This document shows, piece by piece, positions 54,187-63,241 of a DNA stretch of 64,000 nucleotides. The stretch lies in contig JAPOYI010000245.1 of assembly GCA_026706665.1 (NCBI GenBank), positions 1-64,000 of the forward strand. The letters run 5' to 3'. The stretch is from Gammaproteobacteria bacterium (GTDB lineage: Bacteria; Pseudomonadota; Gammaproteobacteria; Pseudomonadales; Azotimanducaceae). Below the pieces are notes generated by a model that saw nothing but the letters and a program-made list of their open reading frames with translations, did not search any database and was not told the origin of the DNA. The position numbers were made by a program, and so were the translations under genes. Each line of letters starts with the position of its first letter. Positions within the stretch are counted from its first letter, which is position 1.

Positions 54187-54854
54187 AGTCGAGCTTCTAT
54201 TATCAAAGACACCATGAGCGAGTGGCAAATGAGATAAAAGAATACATCAATTCTTTGGATAGTTTTCTTTCTTCACAAACAGCCCGTAGTCCAAGAGCAG
54301 TTGGAGATGCATTAGAGTCCTTGGTCGCCGAGAGATTTGAGACTTTCCTCGGAGATTGGTGTAGTGAGTATTCGAGCGAATTCGCTCGTCGTGCAATGGC
54401 GGATATGGCATTTACCGATGTGGAGGGAGTCTATTCAGTAATAGACGTTAAGACCCATAGAGAGGATACCCGTTTCAATATGCCCAACCTTACGTCTGTC
54501 GAGCGGCTTGCACGGTTCTACGAGTCGGACACCAATGTTTTCTCTCTCATCATGATTAAATACTTAGTTGATGGAACAAGTCTGAATGTTTCGGATGTTT
54601 TGTTTGTGCCAATTGAGTTTCTCGATTGGGAGTGCCTAACTGTAGGTGCTTTGGGCTGGGGGCAGATTCAGATTGCCAATTCGAACAACATTCAGACGGT
54701 GCCGCAAAATTCAAGAAAGGACTGGATGTTGCAATTGTGCGATGTGATGATGGCCTTTTATCCGCGAGAGATAGAAAAAATCATTGAAAGAATACAACGG
54801 TTTGAGAGTGTCAGGGAGTATTGGGTGAACAAGGAGGATGTTTGGGCGCGATAG
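54183..54854 (+). CDS. Putative type II restriction endonuclease
   Basis: Protein of 223 residues without a familiar name. The likely PD-(D/E)xK core is DMAFTDVEGVYSVIDVKTH, with the acid and the D-x-K lysine; FDWCSEYSSEF-like helices precede it. The role is inferred mostly from position: the ATG overlaps the methyltransferase stop, it shares the AT-rich composition, and no other gene is nearby. A C-terminal domain with FVPIEFLDWECL and IQIANSNNIQTVP may read DNA. No damage is visible. Confidence 0.75.
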   Translation: MKSSFYYQRHHERVANEIKEYINSLDSFLSSQTARSPRAVGDALESLVAERFETFLGDWCSEYSSEFARRAMADMAFTDVEGVYSVIDVKTHREDTRFNMPNLTSVERLARFYESDTNVFSLIMIKYLVDGTSLNVSDVLFVPIEFLDWECLTVGALGWGQIQIANSNNIQTVPQNSRKDWMLQLCDVMMAFYPREIEKIIERIQRFESVREYWVNKEDVWAR

Positions 54855-55246
54855 ATGCAGAAATCGAGGGCGGCAGACTTGCATGGAAGTACGCATCCGG
54901 CGACGGGGCCATGCCAGCACTTCCTTGCGCGTCAGCGGTCGGGGGAACATCCCCCGGCTGAAGGCTCCTGGTGAAGCGCCTGGTATCTTGGATGTGCCCT
55001 ACGGTGTCGGGGAATGAGGGGTTGGGAGAGGATAGGGCGGTTATCAGTGCGTCGTGTAAGGTCGTAAAAGACAAGGAGAATTATTCTTCATAGGGACTTG
55101 GGCGGCCATCAGAGATGCATCATGGATGCGTGGGGTGCGGCATACCCGAAGCCGCCGACGGGCTTCGTGGTGCGGACCGATGCAGGGAAACCCATTCGAC
55201 AGCGCCTTACCGGTACGGATAGCATTCGCGCCTTCGGTTTTTCGAG
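54855..55246. other. Gap between the restriction pair and hisI
   Basis: This 392-base stretch contains copy C of the dispersed repeat (54892-54970) and no supported gene. Composition returns from AT-rich to GC-rich within it, so the right border of the acquired segment lies near 54860-54890. The remaining 270 bases before hisI show no recognised element; they presumably contain the his promoter. Confidence 0.6.
54892..54970 (+). repeat. Dispersed hairpin repeat, copy C
   Basis: Copy with the cleanest structure: GGAAGT ... ACTTCC forms the outer pair, then CGGTCGGGGG and CCCCCGGCTG form the second hairpin around a three- to four-base loop. It lies at the right border of the restriction-modification segment. 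Confidence 0.75.
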
Positions 55247-55636
55247 GTGGTGCCGGTGGACGGTCCGGATTTCGAAAAGACGCCGCTGGTTCCCGCGATC
55301 GCGCAGGACGCGGCAAGCGGCAAGGTGCTGATGCTTGCCTACATGAACGAGGAAGCCTACGCGGAAACCCTGGCCACGCGCCGTGCCTGCTACTTCAGCC
55401 GCAGCCGCGGCCGGCTATGGCGCAAGGGCGAGGAGAGCGGCCACGTGCAGCAGGTGAAGCAGCTGTTTTATGACTGTGATGCCGACACGGTGCTTGTCAA
55501 GGTGGACCAGGTCGGCGGTGCCGCCTGCCACGAGGGTTACGAGAGCTGCTTCTTTCGCGAGATCGAACTCGGCACCGGAGCGAGCAGGATCGTGGCTGAG
55601 CGCGTCTTCGATCCTGCCGAGGTATACAAGCGATGA
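55247..55636 (+). CDS. hisI: Phosphoribosyl-AMP cyclohydrolase
   Basis: Third step of histidine synthesis, opening the purine ring of [28 protein letters not shown] is the standard opening, [20 protein letters not shown] the substrate loop, and [28 protein letters not shown] carries the metal-binding aspartates and the cysteines. The protein is a stand-alone HisI of 129 residues without the HisE domain. GTG 55247 is the chosen start. It overlaps hisG as ATGA. Confidence 0.94.
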   Translation: MVPVDGPDFEKTPLVPAIAQDAASGKVLMLAYMNEEAYAETLATRRACYFSRSRGRLWRKGEESGHVQQVKQLFYDCDADTVLVKVDQVGGAACHEGYESCFFREIELGTGASRIVAERVFDPAEVYKR

Positions 55637-56508
55637 GCACGTTGCTGAAGCTCGGAATCCCCGCGGGCAGTCTGCGTGAGCCGACGGTCGATCTGTTCCA
55701 GCGAGCCGGATACCGCATCACCGCATCAAGCCGTTCCTACTACCCGGAAATCGACGACGACGAGATCGAGTGCCTGATGGTGCGTGCCCAGGAGATGGCG
55801 CGCTACGTCGAGCAGGGCGTGCTCGATGCCGGCATCACGGGACACGACTGGGTCAGGGAGACGGGCGCGGATGTGCACGAGGTCTGCGAACTCATCTTTT
55901 CGAAGGTCAGCCGCGGCCCGGCGCGCTGGGTGCTGTGCGTGCCAAACGATGCGCCGGTCCAATCGGTGGCCGACCTCGAAGGCAAGCGAATCGCAACCGA
56001 GATCGTCAACATTACCCGGGCGTATCTCAAGCGTCACGGCGTGAACGCGCAGGTCGAGTTTTCCTGGGGCGCAACGGAAGCCAAACCTCCGCGACTGGTT
56101 GACGCCATCGTCGAACTCACGGAGACGGGCAGTTCGATCAGGGCCAACAACCTGCGCATCGTCGACGAGATTCTGCAGAGCACGCCTCGCATCATCGCCA
56201 ATCACGCCGCGATGGCCGATCCGGCGAAGGCCCGAAAGCTCGACAACATTGCCTTGATGCTGCGTTCCTGCCTCGCCGCAGAAGGCAGGGTGGGTCTGAT
56301 GATGAATGCGAGGCGCGACGACCTCGATGACATCCTCGCGCTGTTGCCGGCATTGCAGAAACCCACGGTATCGGCGCTCTCCGACGACGAGTGGATCGCC
56401 GTACATACGATCATCGAGGAGTCCGTGGTGCGGACGCTGATCCCCAGGCTCAAGGACGCGGGCGCGCGCGGCATCGTCGAGTACGGGATCAACAAGATCA
56501 TCGACTGA
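55633..56508 (+). CDS. hisG: ATP phosphoribosyltransferase, long form
   Basis: First enzyme of histidine synthesis, joining ATP and PRPP. At 291 residues it is the long form, with the C-terminal ACT-like regulatory domain, so no HisZ partner is needed and histidine feedback is likely. [24 protein letters not shown] and [17 protein letters not shown] are catalytic landmarks. hisI directly before hisG outside a full his operon is unusual. The PQQ-type gene starts after two bases. Confidence 0.94.
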   Translation: MSTLLKLGIPAGSLREPTVDLFQRAGYRITASSRSYYPEIDDDEIECLMVRAQEMARYVEQGVLDAGITGHDWVRETGADVHEVCELIFSKVSRGPARWVLCVPNDAPVQSVADLEGKRIATEIVNITRAYLKRHGVNAQVEFSWGATEAKPPRLVDAIVELTETGSSIRANNLRIVDEILQSTPRIIANHAAMADPAKARKLDNIALMLRSCLAAEGRVGLMMNARRDDLDDILALLPALQKPTVSALSDDEWIAVHTIIEESVVRTLIPRLKDAGARGIVEYGINKIID

Positions 56509-56510
56509 GC

Positions 56511-58109
56511 GTGTTCGCGAAAGTAGGGCTGGCGACTCTCGGTTTGCTGGTCACGCTCATGACTTCCGCAGCGGCGGCCGAATGCGATTCGACGCCCGGG
56601 GTCGACCGCTTCGCGAGATCCGGCTGGGGTTTCGGCGAACGCAACTTGCGCTTTCAGCCCGATACCGACATCGACCGCAGCAATGTCCAGAAGCTCGAGC
56701 TCGCGTGGGCGTTCGCGCTGGATGGCGGCATGTCGCCGCACTCCTACCCCCTGGTGACGGAAGACACCGTCTTCATCGGCACCCCCGCCGGCACGCTCTT
56801 CGCCCTGGAACGGGATTCGGGCTGCGTCCGGTGGAAGCGGAAGTTCCGAAACGCTATCCGAACTGCCGTGATTCATGCAGAAATCGGGGGCGAGGAGAGG
56901 CTTGTCTTCGGAACCGGCGACGGTTGGGTGATAACCGCCGACGCCATCACGGGCGAACAGCTCTGGGAGACGGAAGTCAGGGACCATCCCCATGGCATCG
57001 TCACGGGCACGCCCCTGTACCACGAGGGCCGCGTATACGCGCCGGTTTCCTCCTACGAACTCGCCGTCGCGATGGACGCGATGTACGAATGCTGCACGTT
57101 CCGAGGGTCCCTCGTCGCCCTCGACGCGGCAGACGGCACCGTGCGCTGGCGCACCCACACGATAGCCGAGGCGCCCGAGGTGACCGGTCGCCACTACGTG
57201 GTGGTCAAGGAATGGGGCCCCTCGGGTACGCCCATCTGGTCGGCGCCGACCATCGATGCGGCAACGGGACTCCTCTACGTCGGCACCGGAGAGAACTACA
57301 CCGCGCCTGCAACGGCTACGAGCGATGCGATCATGGCGTTGCGCAGCGAAGACGGCGAGATTGCCTGGACGGAGCAATTCACCGCTAACGACACCTTCAA
57401 CATGGCGTGCCTCATACCCGATCATCCAAGTTGTCCGGAGGAGGTCGGCCCCGACTACGACTTCGGTGCGCCACCTGTCCTTGCTCGCACACCGGACGGC
57501 GAGCAGATTCTGCTTGCGGGACAGAAATCCGGCGGCGTCTATGCCATGAAGCCGTATTCCGGCGAGCGCTTGTGGACGCTGCAACTCGGACGCGGCGGAT
57601 ACCTCGGCGGCGTGCATTGGGGCATGGCTGTGAACGAGCTCCTCGGGCTACTGTACGTGCCCATCAGCGACAGGCCGCTGGGCCCCGCCGCAAGCGACGA
57701 GTCGTTGCCCGGTCTGCATGCCCTGGAACTCCAGACCGGGGCCGTGCGTTGGTCCGCGATCAATCCGGATCGATGCAGGGGTCGCCAGGGTTGCGACCCG
57801 GGAATCTCCGCCGCCATTGTCGCAACGCCCGATCTCGTTTTCGCCGGCAGTCTCGATGGTCTCGTCTCGGCCTACGATGCACGGACTGGCGAGATCGCCT
57901 GGTCCTACGACACCTGGCGCAAGTTCGACGGCGTCAACGGGGAAACGGCGGGGGGCGGATCCATCGACGTGCACGGCCCGATGGTCGCAGGCGACATGCT
58001 CCTGATTCAGAGTGGGTACGGACAGCACGGCCAGGCTGGCGGCAACGCCCTGCTCGCGTTTCGCCTGCCGAGTTCGACGGCGGATGCACAAAGGGTCTCG
58101 CCGGAGTAA
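56511..58109 (+). CDS. Secreted PQQ-type beta-propeller dehydrogenase-like protein
   Basis: Protein of 532 residues with a signal peptide (VFAKVGLATLGLLVTLMTSAAA) and a propeller of PQQ-binding repeats: each blade shows an A-x-D-x-x-x-G-x-x-x-W pattern, as in VALDAADGTVRWR and ALRSEDGEIAWTEQ. YHEGRVYAPVSSYEL, GTPIWSAPTIDAATGLLYVGTGENY resemble polyvinyl-alcohol and other quinoprotein dehydrogenases. No haem-c motif is present, so an external electron acceptor is needed. The start is GTG 56511, two bases after hisG. The substrate is unknown. Confidence 0.87.
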   Translation: MFAKVGLATLGLLVTLMTSAAAAECDSTPGVDRFARSGWGFGERNLRFQPDTDIDRSNVQKLELAWAFALDGGMSPHSYPLVTEDTVFIGTPAGTLFALERDSGCVRWKRKFRNAIRTAVIHAEIGGEERLVFGTGDGWVITADAITGEQLWETEVRDHPHGIVTGTPLYHEGRVYAPVSSYELAVAMDAMYECCTFRGSLVALDAADGTVRWRTHTIAEAPEVTGRHYVVVKEWGPSGTPIWSAPTIDAATGLLYVGTGENYTAPATATSDAIMALRSEDGEIAWTEQFTANDTFNMACLIPDHPSCPEEVGPDYDFGAPPVLARTPDGEQILLAGQKSGGVYAMKPYSGERLWTLQLGRGGYLGGVHWGMAVNELLGLLYVPISDRPLGPAASDESLPGLHALELQTGAVRWSAINPDRCRGRQGCDPGISAAIVATPDLVFAGSLDGLVSAYDARTGEIAWSYDTWRKFDGVNGETAGGGSIDVHGPMVAGDMLLIQSGYGQHGQAGGNALLAFRLPSSTADAQRVSPE

Positions 58110-58141
58110 ATTGTCCCGAGCGAAATCTCCAAGGCCTCGAT

Positions 58142-59341
58142 ATGCCCGCACTCGATGGATTGCGAATCCTAGACCTGACGCAGTACGAAGCGGGGACATC
58201 CTGCACCCAGGCCCTCGCCTGGCTCGGCGCGGATGTCGTGAAAGTGGAGGCACCGGATCATGGGGACCCGGGGCGCGCCGTGGGACGAAGCCCGAACAAG
58301 GAGTACTCGGCCTATTTCTGCAACTGGAATGCGAACAAGCGCAGCGTCGCGCTGAATCTACGCGCGCCCGAGGGCCGGGAACTGCTGCTGCGCCTGCTGC
58401 CCAGGTTCGACGTATTCGTCGAGAACTACGGTCCGGGCGTGATGGAGCGCCTCGATCTCGAATACCAGACCCTGAAGGCTGTCCACCCACCGTTGATATA
58501 CGCATGCATCAAGGGGTTCGGTTCGTCCGGACCGTATGCTGACTACAAGTGCTACGACATGGTGGCGCAGGCCGCGGCGGGTGCCATGTCGGTGACCGGG
58601 GAACCGGACGGTCCGCCGTTGATCCCGGGCCCGACCACGGGGGACTCGGGCACGGGCGTGCAGATGGCGATGGCGATTCTCGCGGCCTACGTCCAGTGCT
58701 TGCGAACCGGCGAAGGCCAGCGGATCGAGATCTCGATGCAGGAAGCGATGACCTACTTCATGCGGACCCGCATCGCCCTGGGCGGGGCCTGGGGACGGAC
58801 GGCCAGCGAGCGGCGCGGCAGGTCCGGCGGATGGCCGCCGGTGGACCTCTATCCCTGCAAGCCCTTCGGGCACAACGACTGGGTCTACATCATGCCGGTC
58901 ACCGCGGAGCATTGGGACGGGCTGTGCGCCGCCAGCGAGCGCCCCGACCTGCTGGTCGATCCGCGTTTCGAGACCAACCGCCTGCGCTTTGCCAACGGCG
59001 AAGCGCTGTATGAGGAGTTCGCCGCCTGGACCCGGAAGCACACGAAGTACGAAGTCATGGAGATTCTCGGTCCCGCGGGAATTCCCTGCGCCGCGTGCCT
59101 TGACACCGGCGAACTGCACAATGACCCGCACCTGCTGGCCAGAGATTTCGTCAAGCATCTCGATCACCCGATGCATGGGGAAGTGCCGTTGCTCGGCTTC
59201 GCCCCGAGGATGTCGAATTCCGACGTGCCCCTGCGGGTCGCGCCACAGCTCGGGGAGCACACGGAGTCGGTACTGGGCGAGGAACTCGGTCTTGACGCGG
59301 CGGAACTATCCTCCCTGCGGGAAGCGGGTTTCATCAGGTAG
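58142..59341 (+). CDS. CaiB/BaiF-family CoA transferase
   Basis: Second class III CoA-transferase in the window, 399 residues. LDGLRILDLTQYEAGTSCTQALAWLGADVVKVEAP, then NWNANKRSVALNLRAPEG and IKGFGSSGPYADYKCYDMVAQAAAG, where the catalytic aspartate lies in YDM. It follows the PQQ-type gene by 32 bases. It is only moderately like the copy at 45.5 kb, so it is not a recent duplicate. Substrates are unknown. Confidence 0.92.
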   Translation: MPALDGLRILDLTQYEAGTSCTQALAWLGADVVKVEAPDHGDPGRAVGRSPNKEYSAYFCNWNANKRSVALNLRAPEGRELLLRLLPRFDVFVENYGPGVMERLDLEYQTLKAVHPPLIYACIKGFGSSGPYADYKCYDMVAQAAAGAMSVTGEPDGPPLIPGPTTGDSGTGVQMAMAILAAYVQCLRTGEGQRIEISMQEAMTYFMRTRIALGGAWGRTASERRGRSGGWPPVDLYPCKPFGHNDWVYIMPVTAEHWDGLCAASERPDLLVDPRFETNRLRFANGEALYEEFAAWTRKHTKYEVMEILGPAGIPCAACLDTGELHNDPHLLARDFVKHLDHPMHGEVPLLGFAPRMSNSDVPLRVAPQLGEHTESVLGEELGLDAAELSSLREAGFIR

Positions 59342-59365
59342 GCAGTGGCGCGAAGCGTCACGCCC

Positions 59366-61114
59366 TCATGCCGCCGGTCCGGGCGCATCGACCCGAATGG
59401 TCACGATGTCCATGTCGTAGTACTGCTGATGCAGGACGGAGGACGCGACGTGCCGCAATAACCGGAGTGAGACCTCCTGTTCCGCCGGAGCGCCGGCCGT
59501 GCGCTCGCCGAGCAGCGCGATCCGGTCCTGGAGGTTCTCCTCGCCCGTCGCAGCCACGAATTCAAGTACCGCCTGGTCATTCTCCTTGCGCGCGACGATC
59601 CGCAGGCGCCGGCGGTGTCCCTCGGTGGATTCGTCCCTTTCGATGAGCGTCAGCAGTGTTTCTTCGCTGGCTGCCTCGAGTCGGCTCACCATCGCCGCGT
59701 CCCACCTGCTGCGGGCTGCGAATGTGCCCAGGAACTCCCTGATCGCGGGCAGTGCCGAGACATCGAACTCCGTCTCTATCCGGGCGCGCCGTGGCGCCGT
59801 CAATTCGAGGAAAAGGGAAAGGATGATCGCGACCAAGCCGCCGGCCGTCATGCCGTTCTGCAGCAGGCCACCGGCGAATTCGGAGAAGTACTCGGGGAAA
59901 ATCACGCCGTTCTGGAAGCCGACGCCGGTCCAGAACGCCAGGCCGGCGACCAGTCCATTGCGGTAGTCGATTCCGTTCTGGATGACGACTCTCATGCCTA
60001 CCACGAAAAGCATCGCCATGAGCACGGTGACGTAGGCGGCTGCCACCGGCCCCGGGATTGCCAGGACGATTGCGAGTGCCTTGGGGAGGAACGCCAGCGC
60101 GATGAAGATTGCGCCCACGGCAATGCCGACGCGGCGCGCGCCCACCCCGGTGAGTTCCGTCACCGAAACGCTCGTCGAGTATGTCGTGTTGGGCACGGTT
60201 CCTGCCAGCCCGGACAACAGGTTGCCCAACCCGTCCGCCGCCACCGCGCCCTGCACCGCGCGAAAGTCCACCGCGCGAGGCCTCCGCCGGGACACGTGCT
60301 GTATGGCGATGGCATCGCCGACGGTCTCTATGGCGCCGACCAGAGTGACGAAAACGAAAGCCGGCAGCAGCGCCCAGAACACGGGGCTGAAACTGAGGTC
60401 GAGACCGGGCCAATCGCCGGTGGGAAGGCCGATCCACGCGGCTTCGACCACGAGGGAGGTCTGGTAGAGGCCGTAATGCCCTGCGACCGCAGAGCCCGCG
60501 AAGACACCGATGACCGGCGCCCAGAGGCGCAGCGTTCCCTTCGCCTTCAGCGCGATCCCGGCGATGACGAGCAGGGTCGCGAGGGCGCTGACCGCCGCGG
60601 ACTCCGTCGAGGCGCCTTCGGGTACCTCCTTCAGCATGTCGAAGATGATGGGCATGACCGTGACGGGTATCAGCATGATCACCGTGCCCGCGACGGCGGG
60701 CGTCAGAATCTGCCGGAGCAGGGAGAGCCGCGTCGACAGGGCGAACTGGAAGAGCGACGAAATGACGACCAGGATGGCGAGCATCGCCGGTCCGCCCTCG
60801 GCGATCGCCGTGATGCAGACCGCGATGAAGGCGCCTGAGGTGCCCATCATCAGGACGTATCCGGCACCGACGCGGCCCACCCGGACGGCTTGAACGATCG
60901 TCGTGATTCCGCTGACCGCGACGGCTGCGAAAACGGCCCAGGACAGGAAGCTCTCGCTTCCGCCGGCCGCCCGGATCACGATCGCCGGAGTCAGCACCAC
61001 GCCCGCAATGGTGAGAATGGCGAGTTGAAGGCCGAGGCCGAAAGCGAGCGGTGCCGGGGGTTTTTCGTCGGCTTCGTAGCGAACGCTCGTGCGATCAGTC
61101 CGGTCGGCTTGCAT
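59366..61114 (-). CDS. NCS2-family nucleobase permease with C-terminal ATPase-like extension
   Basis: Transporter of 582 residues. The first about 450 residues are an NCS2 (xanthine/uracil) permease: helix signature FVFVTLVGAIETVGDAIAIQHVSRRRPRAVD, GNLLSGLAGTVPNTTYSTSVSVTELTGVGARRVG and about twelve membrane helices. The remaining about 130 residues are soluble and resemble the GHKL ATPase fold of RsbW-like anti-sigma factors (SRLEAASEETLLTLIERD, then LRIVARKENDQAVLEFV), but the catalytic asparagine of the N-box is absent. Such a tail is unusual for the family, and it may sense or regulate. Confidence 0.85.
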   Translation of the reverse strand: MQADRTDRTSVRYEADEKPPAPLAFGLGLQLAILTIAGVVLTPAIVIRAAGGSESFLSWAVFAAVAVSGITTIVQAVRVGRVGAGYVLMMGTSGAFIAVCITAIAEGGPAMLAILVVISSLFQFALSTRLSLLRQILTPAVAGTVIMLIPVTVMPIIFDMLKEVPEGASTESAAVSALATLLVIAGIALKAKGTLRLWAPVIGVFAGSAVAGHYGLYQTSLVVEAAWIGLPTGDWPGLDLSFSPVFWALLPAFVFVTLVGAIETVGDAIAIQHVSRRRPRAVDFRAVQGAVAADGLGNLLSGLAGTVPNTTYSTSVSVTELTGVGARRVGIAVGAIFIALAFLPKALAIVLAIPGPVAAAYVTVLMAMLFVVGMRVVIQNGIDYRNGLVAGLAFWTGVGFQNGVIFPEYFSEFAGGLLQNGMTAGGLVAIILSLFLELTAPRRARIETEFDVSALPAIREFLGTFAARSRWDAAMVSRLEAASEETLLTLIERDESTEGHRRRLRIVARKENDQAVLEFVAATGEENLQDRIALLGERTAGAPAEQEVSLRLLRHVASSVLHQQYYDMDIVTIRVDAPGPAA

Positions 61115-61277
61115 GTGGCGAACTCTGGGCGAGGCAATGCCCCATTATGCGGGTAGCCTCGACCCGGTTTCCAATCCCGAGTCGAGTCAGACGTGACGGG
61201 CGGCGGTAGGGCACGTTGCCGCGACGCCGATTCGTTCGCCAGGTACTTGACGCGAAAACGGATGTCGTGAAAGGTCG

Positions 61278-61556
61278 ATGTCCGCTCGAGAGAGCAATCC
61301 GGCGCTCCGCTGGGGCGTGGACTTCAACCGCTGGATCGTGCCGGAGCAGCTTGAGGTGTTCCACGCCCACCAGTTGCTCGGCGTTCTGGATTCGGACCGA
61401 GGTCTCTCCTGGGACTCGGGCACGGGTGTTCGCCTGTACCTGAGCGAAAGCTGGAACATGAGCCTCCGCCTGGACGTCCAGCACGAAACGCAACCAGCGC
61501 CCGGCCGCAAGAGGACCGATGCGACGTCGATGATCGCCATCGGCGCCAGGTTTTAG
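61278..61556 (+). pseudogene. C-terminal remnant of a DUF481-type outer-membrane protein
   Basis: The frame encodes the last about 80 residues of a beta-barrel in the DUF481 family: VDFNRWIVPEQLEVFHAHQL, then SWDSGTGVRLYLSESWNMSLRLDV and a terminal phenylalanine (IGARF), as barrel insertion requires. The N-terminal part, including the signal peptide, is missing; upstream bases to 61115 yield only fragments. It ends four bases into the amidohydrolase gene on the other strand. Confidence 0.65.
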
Positions 61557-62932
61557 GGCCTCGACGGCCCAAGGGCGTGCTCGCGCCTGAAGATCACCTC
61601 TCCGCCGAGAATCGTCGCCGCGACGTGTTCATGGCTGAGCGACTCCCGCGCCTCCTGCCAGCCGCGGTCCAACAGGCACATATCCGCCGCTTCGCCTACC
61701 GCGATACGGCGGGGTGCGCCGCCGGGATCCTCGGCCGGTGTCGTGAAGAGCGCAAGCGCCCTCTCCGGCGACAGGGATTCGTTCGGGCCGATCACGTTTC
61801 CGTCCCGGGTCCTTCGCGTCACTGCCGCCCGTATCGCCACCCAGGGGTCCGGCTCGCCGAACGGTGCGTCCGTCCCGCCACCGAGGTGCACGCCGGCATC
61901 GAGGAAACCGCGACAACGATACAGGTATGGATGATCGGCCGGTTCGACGTCCGCGAGGTACTGCTCGCCGCGTTCCAGGATGAAATTGGGTTGGGTGACC
62001 ACACAGACGCCCGCCTCGACCACCAACCCCATCGTAGCATCATCGGTGACCGACGCATGTTCGATTCGATCCCCGGGCATTGTTCCGGCTTCCATCAGGG
62101 CGGACAGAGCGAACACGAGCTCGGTACGCGTTACACAGTGCGTCGCGGTGGGCCGACCGCGCCCGTGCGCTTCGGCGATCCGTGATCGCAACGCGTCGAA
62201 GTCCGGCAGCTCGTGCTCATCGAGCATGATCTTCAGCGTCCCCCGCGACAGGTGTTCTCCACCCATTGGACATACGCGCTGTCGGACCCCGGCGGCGGTA
62301 ATCCTCGCGCCGGTTTCGTCGTCGTTCGAAGGGGTGGCGTCCGTCACCCCGGTGACCCCGTAACTTGCGAGCTCACGTGACACCGCCGCGAGATCGACGT
62401 CGGTGGCGACGTGTTCGCGCAACCACTCGTCCTGGCGAAACAGGCGTCCGTTGAAATCGGCATCGAAGCCGAGCGTCTTCGCTGCGGCGGAGTTGACGAA
62501 CCACATCTTCCCGGAGCGATGCTGTATGCGAACCGGACGGTCAGCGACCAGCGCGTCCAGCGACCGGCAGTCGAGCATCCCGGCCACGGATTCGTGGTAG
62601 CCGATGCCGCGGATCCATTCGCCGGTCGCCGCGCCTGCAAGGGCAGCGGCAAGCCCGTCCCGGTCGCTCACGTCGGGAGGGCCGCATTTGACAGATGCGC
62701 GCGCAGCGGCGAGAGCGAACAGGTGAATGTGATGATCGTGAAGTCCGGGAAGCAGGGCGCCGCCCCGCGCCTCGATGACATCTTCGTCGCGGGATGCGAC
62801 GAGGCCGGTGCCGATTTCAGCGATGCGGCCATCGCGACAGCGCACGTGGGCGCGATCTGCGGCGAATTCTGCGTCGCGAATCAGCAGCGCGCGTTCAGGC
62901 GACGGACAGGAGCGCTTCGACACGGGTAACAT
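61553..62932 (-). CDS. Amidohydrolase, YtcJ/imidazolonepropionase-like
   Basis: Metal-dependent hydrolase of 459 residues. The first metal motif is GLHDHHIHL (residues 68-70 form H-I-H), and the end motif has GGGTDAPFGEPDPW with the catalytic aspartate. The HASVTDDATM and THCVTRTEL segments provide further histidines. The YtcJ branch hydrolyses amide or cyclic imide bonds; the substrate is not known. It overlaps the DUF481 remnant by four bases and is transcribed opposite to the DUF2277 gene. Confidence 0.85.
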   Translation of the reverse strand: MLPVSKRSCPSPERALLIRDAEFAADRAHVRCRDGRIAEIGTGLVASRDEDVIEARGGALLPGLHDHHIHLFALAAARASVKCGPPDVSDRDGLAAALAGAATGEWIRGIGYHESVAGMLDCRSLDALVADRPVRIQHRSGKMWFVNSAAAKTLGFDADFNGRLFRQDEWLREHVATDVDLAAVSRELASYGVTGVTDATPSNDDETGARITAAGVRQRVCPMGGEHLSRGTLKIMLDEHELPDFDALRSRIAEAHGRGRPTATHCVTRTELVFALSALMEAGTMPGDRIEHASVTDDATMGLVVEAGVCVVTQPNFILERGEQYLADVEPADHPYLYRCRGFLDAGVHLGGGTDAPFGEPDPWVAIRAAVTRRTRDGNVIGPNESLSPERALALFTTPAEDPGGAPRRIAVGEAADMCLLDRGWQEARESLSHEHVAATILGGEVIFRREHALGPSRP

Positions 62933-62964
62933 CCAACTTTCGCGCTTGGGGCGAGGATTGACGA

Positions 62965-63231
62965 ATGTGCCGCAACATCAGGCCCCTGTTCAACTTCGAA
63001 CCGCCGGCAACCGCAACCGAAGTGGAGGCCGCGGCCATGCAGTACGTGCGCAAGGTGAGCGGTTTCAGAAAACCATCCCAGGCCAATCGCGAGGCGTTCG
63101 ATGAGGCGGTGGCCGTCGTTGCCGCCGCGACTACCACGTTGCTGACGTCTCTTGTCACGAGTGCCCCGAGCCGAAACCGCGAGCTTGAAGCGGCCCGGGC
63201 CATGGCCCGGGCGAAGGCGCGATTCGGCTGA
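62965..63231 (+). CDS. DUF2277 family protein
   Basis: Small protein of 88 residues. The opening MCRNIRPLFNFEPPATATEVEA and the AAAMQYVRKVSGFRKPSQANREAF helix are the DUF2277 signature. No function is established. The C-terminus is alanine-rich. It precedes the enoyl-CoA hydratase gene by ten bases, so co-transcription is likely. Confidence 0.9.
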   Translation: MCRNIRPLFNFEPPATATEVEAAAMQYVRKVSGFRKPSQANREAFDEAVAVVAAATTTLLTSLVTSAPSRNRELEAARAMARAKARFG

Positions 63232-63241
63232 TCTGTGGTCG

